A stretch of DNA of 64,000 bases from Pisaster brevispinus (Eukaryota; Echinodermata; Asteroidea; Forcipulatida; Asteriidae), in contig JAMKCF010000006.1 of NCBI GenBank assembly GCA_023634235.1, positions 4,433,421 through 4,497,420 on the forward strand, given 5' to 3'. Shown here piece by piece: positions 50,855 to 62,200 of this stretch (position 1 is the stretch's first letter; each line of letters opens with the position of its first letter). The translations under genes were made by a program, and so were the position numbers. The notes below the pieces were generated by a model. That model was not told where the DNA came from. It saw only the letters and a list, made by a program, of their open reading frames with translations, and made no database searches.

Positions 50855-51930
50855 CGGGGAATGTTACAGAATAAACAAACGAAAGCACTTTATAGTTGTT
50901 GATGTAATCAAAAACAAAGATGGCGGAAAAGAAGATTCAACTGAAACCCCAAGCTGAGTGTCAGTCTCTGAAAATAACTGTCTATGTCTAAACAAAACTA
51001 AAAAAAAAACCAAAACGAGAAGGTGCATGCAATTGGAATGTTCCGAAAAACTATTTATAAATGGATAACTGTAGTACTGGTTTTTGCAGTGAGTGATGGA
51101 TGTCAATTTTAAAACTGACTTGTTCGATGAGGTCACTGCTAGATAAAATGCCTGACCACAACTCCATCCTTAACATCATGAGGTACAATACGTCAACGTT
51201 TTTGGATGAGGTTAGCTCCGAGTAAAAAGAAAACAAAACTTGATGATCACAAGAAAAAAATTCTACTCTTTAATCGGAAGACACTTTTGCAGCGTAAAGA
51301 CAATCCGTTTTAGCTTTTAAACAACAATTCAAATTTGTGCAAAATACAAAAAAAATATATCTTTAAAGAAAGAATCTTGAATAGTAGATTACAATCACAA
51401 CTGCAGTCACTTCATTCGTCATTATTCGTCAGTTGTTTGAGTTCAATATTTTGTCAGTACTTATATTAAAATGTGACTGGGTTGTAACCCTAGACTTCTT
51501 TTTTATAAAAAAACAAAACAACGTGTAGGTGGGTTGCTGGAAGAGGTGATACGGTAGACGCCCTCTTTACAGCATCGTGATGTGTAAGTTCTAAATTCAA
51601 ATTTGCCGGTGTAGTTTCCATCATTCTTGTAGAATCTGTCAGCAAAAATTCAAATTAAATAAATGAATAAATAAATGAAATCAATTACACTAAACGGTGA
51701 TCATAACATGGAGATGATGGGGTAAAAATTCAACTTGATTATGTCATCCTTGATGCAAGAGTAACAAGATGCAAGCCAGTTCAATTTTGAAAATTACTTA
51801 GACAGTGATTTGCCCGGTCACTATTCAAAATCCCGTTTGTGAGTATGAAGTAATTATTCTGTATAAAGTCACGCCCACTTCACACAAACTGGCTCCACTA
51901 ATTACCCGAAGCCCAAAGGAGTTGCATTGT
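50855..51930. other. Gene-free stretch
   Basis: AT-rich sequence between the foldback repeat and the SINE. I see no exon, promoter or repeat worth naming. Confidence 0.5.
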
Positions 51931-51932
51931 AG

Positions 51933-52386
51933 GGTGTCATGGCCGAGCGGTTTAGAGCACCGAATTCAAGTTCCGGTGGTTGAGTCTTTGGTGTGTGGGT
52001 TCGGGTCCTGGTCATGACACTTGTGTCCTTGAGCAAGATGCTTTACTACAATTGCTTCTCTTCACCCAGTGGGTACCTGCGAGGGTAGAGGTTGATATTG
52101 TGTTTGAAAAAGCCTTTGGAGCGCCACGACAGCCCGAGGTAATTTTCACCAACAAAATTGCAGCTGAGAAAGGCTCTAGGCATGAAGCAATTCTCAGGCG
52201 TCTGAAAACATACAACTATGCAACAAGCGTGTTTTTTTTATTCCATTATTTTCTTGCATCTCCGATGACCAAATGTGCCCAAATTTTCACAGGTTTGTTA
52301 TTTTATGCATTTGATGGGATACACCAAGTGAGGATGCTGGTCTTTGTCAATTACCAAAAAGTACACACTGCCTTTAAGAAAAAGGA
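51933..52386 (+). mobile_element. tRNA-derived SINE, near full length
   Basis: The head looks like a class II (Leu/Ser-type) tRNA: an A-box region TGGCCGAGCGGTTTAGAGC (51,940 on) and a B box GGGTTCGGGTCC (~51,997). These are followed by CTTGAGCAAGATGCTTTACTACAATTG-like body. The tail (~52,270-52,386) includes CAAATTTTCACAGGTTTGTTA-like sequence and ends ACTGCCTTTAAG. No open frame. It lies about 750 bp beyond the stop of the CUB gene, in opposite orientation. Confidence 0.8.
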
Positions 52387-52783
52387 TACTTCTGCTGTAT
52401 CACATGGTTCACGGCAAACTTTTGCAAAGCAACCTCCAGATCAGGAGAGACTGGTATCCTTGTGCCACGCATTTCATTGGACATTCTGTTTGGGTGTTCA
52501 GCGTCTCTTGTGTAGCCATGCGAAGGCTTGTTCTTAACCATGTGAAATAGCAACACTGGATATAGTCTGAGGAACTCAAATAGTGCATTCACTGGTGACT
52601 GAGAAAAAGCCAGTGTACCAGACAAAATTGATTTCTGTTCTGGTAAAAGACTCATAAGCACTGAGTGAGTAAACCGTGCTCTGTCTTACATCGGTGTTTG
52701 GCGAGAGACTCGAATCATTTGTTGCTGAAAAACGATCAATGCCGATGATCATCATCGAGAGAGCGTCACGTGTTTGAGTCTCA

Positions 52784-53010
52784 TTAGTGGCACTTTTGGA
52801 GAGAAAAAAAAAGTCCACACGAAACGAAAGGTTGTGCTTTACAATACATTGTGCTGGGCAAATACTGAAACATGAAAGTAATAATAATACTAAGAAGTAC
52901 AGCTAGTAAAATTGCGGGCACAACCATGTGTAAAATCTCTTTTGGGAGGAGTGTTGGATCTGAAATGAGCTGGTGTGGTCTTGACGTTTCAAACAGTACA
53001 CTCTGCTCAT
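52784..53010 (-). CDS. Candidate alternative last exon encoding a membrane helix
   Basis: From an acceptor-like site (TTGACTTTTCAACATTCCCGAAG, ending 53,011) the minus strand is open for 74 codons to TAA (52,784-52,786). It encodes a linker, then one strongly hydrophobic segment (MVVPAILLAVLLSIIITFMF) and a short tail with Cys residues. It would be joined by a weak GTTGAG donor at 53,136 that leaves phase 1, matching this acceptor and the phase of all other CUB-end introns. The result would be a membrane-anchored isoform. Against it: the start overlaps the dispersed hairpin-GAAACGTC motif, and the in-frame TGA product is complete without it. Confidence 0.25.
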
Positions 53011-53131
53011 CTTCGGGAATGTTGAAAAGTCAAGACCACATTGGCTCTTGTCCACCTTCCCCAAGCCACTAAAAAAAATTATGCTCCTAAGATCTGCCAA
53101 CTCACCATATTTCTAGAGTCCTTGTGACGGC

Positions 53132-53254
53132 TCAACTGTTGAATACAGCTCTGAAGCCACTGAGCGTGGTGTTGCCAAGTGGGGGGTCTTGACCGTCGGT
53201 GACAAATCGGACGAACAGCTGTCTAAAGCTGGCCGTTATCTGTGCTGGTGGTGA
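53132..53254 (-). CDS. CUB gene terminal coding exon (end of CUB E)
   Basis: Acceptor CTTTCAG, then SPPAQITASFRQLFVRFVTD, PPLGNTTLSGFRAVFNS and TGA. It supplies the last strands of the CUB fold, including the calcium-site Asp of FVTD. Entry is phase 0, matching the previous donor. A strong GTGAGT donor at 53,105 lies 26 bases past the stop, so a 3'-UTR intron is possible. Confidence 0.88.
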   Translation of the reverse strand, partial: SPPAQITASFRQLFVRFVTDGQDPPLGNTTLSGFRAVFNS

Positions 53255-56200
53255 CTGAAAGAATAAAAAAATTACATCAATTGAACGTATTGTTGATTTG
53301 TTAAATCTATTTTGCTTTCATATACTTTATTGCTAATTTTTACTTTCCCCAACAGTATGATACCATATTTATAGCCCAAAACTAAGTTAAACTAAAGTGT
53401 TTGAAGAAACAGAATCCTGCACACGTACAACTCAATATGATTGGGACCAACTTGATCCCAGAAGTTTGAATACGCATGAGACTTGCACAGTCTATTGCAG
53501 TAGACTAAAGTCACCTTTGGTAAGTAAAGGGTTAATAAGGTTATGACAAAAGCTGATCTTTTTAAACAAGACCCGGAGTCTTAGCAAAACCCTTTGTGAT
53601 AGGCAAGTCCTGAACTTGAAAGCTCTATGTGTGGATCCAGACAGACATTCTCTCTCGATGCATCTCCAATATGGGTGACTGATAATCACTCGAGACAATT
53701 TGTGTAAAGCGGGCGTGGTTTATGGTAGGAGAGTCAAGTTAAAATTTGAAATTTCATGAAGCTGCCGTTTTTTAAGGTGACAGGGATGTGAAAGGCTGTA
53801 GAAACCCCCCCCCCCCCCCGAACTGTGAGCCCAAAGCCTGAAAGCTTGCGAGGGCGAAAACTTGTGAGCTTGAAGCCTACCTACATACATTTATCTTTTG
53901 TTTTAAAAGCCCTAATCTGCACTCTGTTTTTTATGGTCTTAGAAAAAAAAAAAAAAAAAAAAAAAAAAAATGATTAGTAGTAATTTTTATTTATTTATTA
54001 TTTATTATTATTATTATTATTTTTTCTTTTTTTTGGGGGGGGGTTGTAAAAAACAAATGGACTTCCGGGAAAATACAGAGAAATCACATCCCTGAGGTGA
54101 CCACAATATGTCTTACCATTCCACAGTAGCGGCCAAACAGGCGGTCTGATGAAGAGCTGCCATCGTACACTTCCAGGTAGTCTTCGTTACAGACACCTTC
54201 TTCTCCATCGATGCCTAACGTGGTGAAATCCAGGGTGAGTTGGTTGCCGCCAGTGGGTACCTCGATGGACCATTCACAGTTGAGATTGGTCCTGTATGTG
54301 AACGGGTGGGCGGGGCTTGTGAAACTACCCTTACGTCCGCCAACAGACCCTCCACAACCTGCAGGTGGAACAAGAAGAATTCTTCAAATAAAAAGCCAGT
54401 AAAAAAATAGACTATAGATAAACAGAACACTTGACATTTCACCAAACCAACCCAGTCAAACGAAAGAAAAAATTCATCTCCTAAAATAAACAAAAAAAAA
54501 CCCCAGAAATCAAATTTCATTTTTGTGAGTGCAAAGCCATTTTCCTTTCTGGAAATTAGTGAAGTCCAGGGGGAACATTTTGAAGGGGAACCCAACTAGT
54601 CCCGCAAACTTCAACTGGGGCACATCTTTAACACTGGCTAAAAGCTTTAAGCTGTAATGTTTTGTGGCTTTGACTGTGGCTATGGGGGGGGGGGGAGGCC
54701 AGGTTGGCATAGTGATATCTTTTCTTGCATCTCTGGGATCCCGGTTCGAACCCCGCCGGGGACACTTTACGGATTGGGTTTCCAGTCCAAACCTGATTAG
54801 GTGGGTTTTTTCCCTGCAATAATTCTCTGGGATTTTTCCCTCCCACTTCCTTCCTTGTCTTCTCTCACTGGGGGTTCTTGGCTAGTAGAGTGTCTTAAGG
54901 TAGGGTCATAGATTGATAAATATTCCAAAAATTAAATGCCATAAAAAATTTCTGGAGAGAAGCACTGCAGCTGTTGATAGTATGAATTATGCCAAGAAAG
55001 GACTCCTTCCGAAGTAATATAGTTTAGACAATTTTTCACCCAATAACATTTGAATCTGAGAAACGATTCATGCATGAACCGTTTCTCCTATGTCTGAGGG
55101 TTGGTGTCCATTGGCGAATGCTGCAGCCAGAGATCCAGTTGGTACCTGCTGTTAACTCACTAAAACACAGATGGATTTGATGTTTGTATGAAAAAACTGT
55201 GACAGATTTTTGCTGTTTTCTCAGCGCGTAGACATTGTATGCAGCTGAAACTTTCACATGTGACTTTTATTGTACCTTCTTGATAAGTTATGCCTATAAA
55301 GCACCATTATGTTGACAAAAAAACAATTTATGATGCACCCTTTAAGTCTGTTTTTCCCAAGAATCCTTAGCTTCACAACCAGAATTAATCAATGAAATAA
55401 AAGAATGCAATGGTTCTTGACAGCCTTGATGGAACCTTCAAGACACACCGGTGTAGCGTTGCTAAGTGCATCAAAAGCTTCAACGCTTGTTCACGTGACG
55501 ATCAAGCAGCAGCCACTCATCCGGACATGGCCAAAGACATGACCTGACCTACGCTCAGACGATGATATGCAAAACATGTACCTGATGATACGGTGCTGGA
55601 CGTGTAGGTGATGTCAAAACCTGCGAATGTAACCGAGGCATCGGTGACAAAGTTGAGGTAGGCTGTGTTGGCAGAAAGGAAGATCGGATCTGGAAGGTAC
55701 ACACCGCACAGGGAGTAGAGGACTGGTGTGGTATCATCCACTCCATCATAAACCTGTTGATTAGGGGGGGAGGGGGGAGGGGGAAACACAATCATTAATA
55801 TCCGAGTCCTAAGACTTGGGTTATCCATATAGTACCCTTGACTGCAGGACTTGCAATCACAAGGTTGTGGGTTCTAATCCGGCCAAGCTAAACTACGATT
55901 TCTCAATGACTAGCATAAGAATTGTTGTCTAGTTACCGAATCACAATTGATTGGTTTGTGCAATTCATAATCACAGACGGTAAACCAATGTTTGTGTGAG
56001 AGCGATTGGCTGTTGCCAGGCTGGCATTTGTATCACTTATTTTTAGCTTTGCTAAGTTCCCTTAATGAAAGATCATCTCCAAAAGACAAAAAACAAAGAA
56101 ACCCAGACAAACACCCCAACAAACAAACAATCAAACAAACCAACAAACAAACAAACAAACAAACAAACAAACAAACAAACAACCCAACCCCCAAAAAAAC

Positions 56201-59200
56201 AAAAAAAGAAGAAGAGAAGAAGAAAAGAACAAAAAAAGAAAGAATCTCTGAAGAAATCCCAAACCTTGACCCCAATTTTCATAAGAGTACCCCCACTTAC
56301 ATCAAGTTTGTCATACGCGCAGTTAGAACTATACTCCACGTTGAAATCGGTGAAGTAGAGGGCTAGGAAGCTGCCTGGTGGAGTTGTGATTGTGATCCGA
56401 CAGTCGTGTATGTCGTGGTAGTACAGAGGATAGCCCGGGCTGGTAACCCGCCCGTTGGTACCGGTGTAATCCTTGCTGCAATCTATTATGGCAAACAGAG
56501 ATTGTGTTCTGATTACATGCATGTGGGAAAAGACTGTACAAGTTTTCATAAATATCGGAGCATTTTTGGAAACCTATGTATGACGTAGCTTTAAGCCTTT
56601 AACTTATGAAGAAAACAATGGACGAATCTGACTGAGACTTGCTGGTCAATAAGGCCTAAAAAAAATTTAAAATAAATAAAAAATGTAATGTAATGTTGGC
56701 GTAACAGGCCAGAAAAAATAGGGTAGGTAGGTAGGTTTTTAAATTTGTTATAATCCCAGCAACAAAAATTACATGTTTTAATGATGTTGTTTAAGCCTAC
56801 GCAATTTTCTGCATGTTCATTGTGCAAAACATTTTGCACTCCAAAGTTCCACGTGCGCTATCGTCATACAATTGAAGAGAAACGCTCAGAAATGGTTTCA
56901 AACAAACTAAAAACTAATTTCTATAGATTTTAACTATTATTTTTCTTCCCTAATTTTCTTTTTGGGCCCAACCCTAAAGTACTCTAAATATTGGCGTAGT
57001 TATATATCTCCTTTTTATGTAAATGGTTTCCCTCTAATTCCTTCAAAACCTCCTGAACTTCCTGCATATTACATTCAGGGAAATTACAGGCTACCTAAAA
57101 AAAAATAGGAAACACTGGTGTTCTAACACTAGAGGGCGGTGTCTTTTGCTCCTTGATAAAAAATTCACACCAAGACAGTTTGAATGCAAAATGAGAAGTA
57201 TGCCAGGCATACACCAAGACTTTTGAACTGATTTTTTTCCGCCCAAGTCTTTAGTGGCACAGCTGAGAAATCGAAAACGAGGAAATCAGCTGAAAAGTTG
57301 AATCCCACTGTCCGATTTCACAAAGAGCAAAGATTGATCTTTTTAACTGTGAATCAATCTCAACTGCGGAGCTAAGTGTGATGTCACAGTACAAATCACT
57401 ATGGTGATATATTGAGAACTCATCTTCAGATGGTTCTTTTGTGCTTTGTGCGATCGAGCCCTCGACCTGTGAAAAAAAAATCCTGAAATCTGGACGAAAA
57501 AAAACCAAACCCCCAAACAAAACTATCGTACGCCTGCAAAGCAACAAGATTAAAGGTAGCCTTGTCCAAGGCTCTTTACGCAAGCACCCCACTTTGAATT
57601 CACCAGGTAGCATAACAATACTGGCACAATACTACAGTATACCGTGGGGTCGAAGCATGGTTTTTCAACCTCGTACCAAAAAACGAAGCCGAAACAGAGC
57701 CTTGTTCCCATTGTAAACGGCAGCTTATGTTTTTCTTTATCATTGCGCAGGGATTCCAGCGCTAATTACGTATGCTGGAATCGGATATTGAATATTCATT
57801 TCCTGTACTGGGTGGATAATCGTCCAATCATAAACTCTCGTAGTATTCACCTTGCCACTTACATTAACCAATGATCATACACCTTCGGGAAATATTAGCA
57901 TAAAGCAACTCCGCCCACAATCTGACCATTTTACAGTGGGAACAAGGCTCTGTTTCGGCTTCGTTTTTTGGTACGAGGTTGAAAAACCATGCTTCGACCC
58001 CACAGTATACTGTATATCAAGTACTGCAGTACCGTGCCTGTATTGTAGCTACCTGGTGAATTCAAAGCGGGGTGCTTGCGTAAAGAGCCTTGGACAAGGC
58101 TAGATTAAAGGTAGTATACAAGATTGGTAAGGATACAAAAACATCATTGTTTCAATTTAGACTGAACGCTTTACTGACTAAGAAGTTCGTAGTAGAACCA
58201 TTATTTTATGTGAAATATTTTCCTGCAAAGCAACAAGATTAAGATTGGTAAGGATACAAAAACATCATTGTTTCAATTTAGTCTGAACGCTTTACTGACT
58301 AAGAAGTTCGTAGTAGAACCATTATTTTATGTGAAATATTTTCCTCCACAATGAAGTCACATTAAAGAAAAAATGTATCTGAAAACTTTTACAACCGAAA
58401 ATTAAGAACGATGTGTTTACACGCTCAAAATTGTGCGTGGTTTTCTCACAATTTTCTCCTGATTCGCACAACGGATAAAGCCCACATTTTCTACAGGTTC
58501 CTTTAATTTCATGTATATGCTTGATCGCACAACACGAACACTGTCTGTGACTATTTTGTCAGCTCTACCAATCCTGTATAATACCGTAAAAACAAGAAAA
58601 AAACCCCCTACTAACTTGCTATGGCATAGGTGAGAGAGAATCCAGTGCCACTAGAGGACACATCAGTCATGAAGTAGATCTTAGCTGTACGTCCGGCAGT
58701 GTCAAACACAGGAGGTACACTCGTTCCACAGTATCGTAGAGTTTGGCCGTTAGACTGATGGGACAAAAAAGAACCCCGTACAACCCCAAATTAATATATT
58801 GACTTTTACTGACAAGCTAAGAGCAATACTTTTTCCTTTTTACTTCTTCGGCAAAAAATTCTCCTAAAAAGAGACTAGAAAAAACCCCACCTCAGTACAG
58901 GTTTGGACGCAGTGCTGAAAAAAATCTTCCATAATTTTTGTCTTCTTCTTATACACACCGGAGGGCAGCTCAAAGCACCCAATCTTTTTTTCAAAAAGCT
59001 ATGTGGAGCTATGTTTGAAATATAAGACCAATTTATATAGCACCATGTAGCAATTTACAAGGGGCTGTGGCGCAATTTGCAGCCAACTGTACCAGAAACT
59101 ACTGTGGGTTAACCCCTCCTCTTAACGATAATACTGGACTCTTTTGTGTATTACACAACACATCGGACCTACTGCTTTAAGTCCCATCCGAAAGAGTGAA

Positions 59201-62200
59201 GCAATAATGGGTTTCTTTTTGAAACTGTCATTAGTTTGGATCTAGAATTTCAAGTGATCTCTGTCAGCCAGCAGGATCACTTGGACACAATTGTGACTAG
59301 CATTTGACTTGTGGACGCTGTTGAGGGTGTACCCAGCTTTACCTCCGGGTAGTCTCTGAGCTCCAAGTAGTCGTAGTTGCAATTAGTCTGGTCCTCCACG
59401 TCAAACGCTGCGACTGTGATGCGGACATGCTTGGTGTCGTCCGGGGCATCGATGTACCAGGTGCAGCGGGTGTTATGAGGGTAGGCGTTGGGATAGTTTG
59501 GAGAGGTGATCACCTGGGCAACATCGGTCGCGTTGAACGATCCGCCGCAAATAGCTGCAAAAAGGAAGTTATTGAAACACAATCTATCATTTCTGCTTCA
59601 CCACCTAGGCCCAATGTCATAGCACTGCTTAACAACAAGTAGCTAAGCACAGCAACATTACGCTTACCAGATTAAGGTTACCAATCAAAATACCATGTTT
59701 TTGACTGGTATCCTGCACATTTTTGCTCAGCAAAAAACTGTTAAGCAATATTTTCAGCTTAAGCAGCTCTATGAAACGGGTCCCCGAGCCTCATCTCAGA
59801 AAGTTGACAAGCGCGACAGAAGTGCTGAGCAAACAGAAGAAAAAACTATGACAAGCAAAGCACAATACATGTACATCGAACTCTGCTATCAGCGAGCAAC
59901 TTGGGCGCCCTCTACAGTTTACCTGGAAGAGGCCATTTTCTCGAAAAGCAGACAAATAAATACATGATCGTGACGAGCAGTCAACAGTCTCACCAAAAAA
60001 ATACCATCTTATGTCGTAAACAGAAAAAAAACACACTCTTGCTGCTTTACAACCAACGAACAAACTACAAACACTCCAGGTCATGCACCAGGAGCTGCAA
60101 GAGGATTAATAAACTCATCCACCTTTTCCCACGATGCACTGTAAAAAATGACCTCTCTAGGTGCAAACTGTAGAGGGCGCACTGTATTAATGAATGTCAG
60201 AGTTAAACCTAATCAAATGTTCGTTCCTGATAATAACCCATCCTGTCCTTTAAAAGTCTATTTCCCCTGAAACAATACAGTCAACTTACGATCCACTGAG
60301 CTGTAGTTCAGAGTAAAGCCAGCTTGGCTGACAGAACTGTCCGTGACGAAGCGAACGTAGGCTTGATTGCTTGAAAGGGTGATAGCGGCGGGTAGTGTCT
60401 GTCCGCAGAAAAAGCCCAATAGCGGTGATACGCTGCCATAACCATCGTGAATCTGCGGAGAGGTTAATAAGGGTTGTACATTTTGCTTGTATTTTTAAAA
60501 TTTTTATTTCACTGTCGGGGAAATACAAACCATTGTATGGATTTTTTTCAGCCAAAGGTTTCTTTAAAAAAACTTGTTGTGATCGTTATCATCTTAAAAA
60601 TTGTTAGCAGATTTTCCTAATGGTGTCACTTTTTTTGGTAATTCCCTGAATCTACCAGACAGTGTTTTCACATGTGAAAGGACAATTTTTGGTAATTTTA
60701 CTTTTATTTATTTCATTTCACGGGCAGATAAAAAAAAAATAAAAAATGCACATCGGCAAAAACATTCAAACATACAACAAGAGCAATTAAATACAGAGGA
60801 AGGAAAAGAGAACGAGCTGGAGCCTGAAGGATTGCCTCAAAGAAACGAGGTTCCTGTCTAGAGGCTCTCCTCTCCAGCTGGGCCCAATTTCATCAAGCCT
60901 GTCAGCACAAAAACTTGCTAAGCACAGACAAATCTTGCTCAGCAGAAACAGTTTACCAGCCAACACTCCATAAAGTTTAAATGGTTGCCACTGGTACCCT
61001 CGCTCATTTCTTGCTAAGTAAAGAAATTTGCCAAGCAGAATTGTCTGCTTAACAGCTTTATGAAATTGGGCCTGGTCTTAACAAAGAGCAACACTAGACT
61101 GACTTGCAGGGTTACACTGCAAGTACTTTGAGCTGACTGGAATTATAAATTGTCTTTATTACTCTCGAATTTCATTAAACAAATGGACAGAAAAAGCAAG
61201 TAATTTTTTTAAATATTTTTTTTTATATATGGTAATTTGAGGGGGGAATAAAAAAAAAAAAAATTTTCTCATTAACTCAAATAATTTTCAATGTAAGTCT
61301 GCATGTCCGTTCACATGTATTAAAAAAATAATTCTTATACAACCATTCGAAGAACTGCTTATGTGACGGATGCAAAGTGGTAAACTTGATTGTGATTCCT
61401 GTCAAATACGCTTCAGACCTTGATAATAATAATTTGAGAGGCTAATCATCCTTACTCGCAGCTGAGTTGCGAAGGACGCGGCTACAGCGTGTTCGAGTAG
61501 AAGGCATGCGAGGGCACCATTAGGCAGCCAGCTACATCGACCCATATATGACCAAGGAGCACAGCCAGAGATTGAAAGTGTTTAATTCTTCCGGTTGGAG
61601 GAAAATCGGATGGCCCGGTGAAAAACCCTCCTGGCATAGGAGAGAACCAACGCACAACTCTACTCATGTATAGCCTTTAAAGTTGGGAATCGAACCAGGG
61701 CCACATTGGTGAGAGGCAAGCGCTTTACACACTAGGCACCCAAACTTTCATCCTATGTCAATGATCATCGTCTTAAGCTCTTTGCCTCTGTTATCATCAT
61801 CTTCAGTCTGTAAGAAAAGATGTTCAGTGCTGTTTGGAATAATAGCTCCACCTAGACCTCACCTCTAAGTAATCAAACGGGCAAGTTCCAGAGCTGTCCT
61901 CAATATTGAAGGATCCGGTGAACGTCAACTGGATAACTTTGTTAACCTCTGCTGTGATGTACCACATGCAATCCAGATCGTTCTCATAGATTCCGTCGCT
62001 GTTGACGTCCACGCTTGTGATGGTTCCCGTGGGGGCGTTTAACATTCCACCACAGCCTAGAGATGGTCCTGTTAAAAAAAAAAAATTAACAAATAAATAA
62101 ATAAGGTACCGAGGAAGTGCAGTCCACCTCAGTGATCACAATTGTCCTACTCCATCATCTTTTGAGCTACAAAGACGCTAGTATTGAGTCAAACAGACTG

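Noticed and set aside
51933..52025. Functional tRNA-Leu/Ser gene
   Set aside because: A and B boxes are present, but the acceptor stem does not pair cleanly and a SINE body follows directly.
54691..54765. Functional tRNA gene
   Set aside because: The B box arm is good but no full cloverleaf can be drawn, and a SINE-like tail follows.
56033..56549. Run-on frame joining CUB D first half to a Phe/Leu/Cys-rich tail
   Set aside because: The tail is translation of the (AAAC)n intron repeat past the GTAAGT donor at 56,300. The CUB fold continues instead in the 55,753 exon.
58601..58616. End of gene at TAG after LTYAIAS in the 58,616 exon
   Set aside because: A GTTAGT donor just before the stop restores phase 1 and joins exactly to CSKDY of the next CUB exon, so two separate genes are not needed.
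58610..58618. GC-AG intron at ATA|GCAAGT
   Set aside because: It would leave phase 0, which does not fit the phase-1 acceptor at 56,482. The GTTAGT donor two bases further on does.
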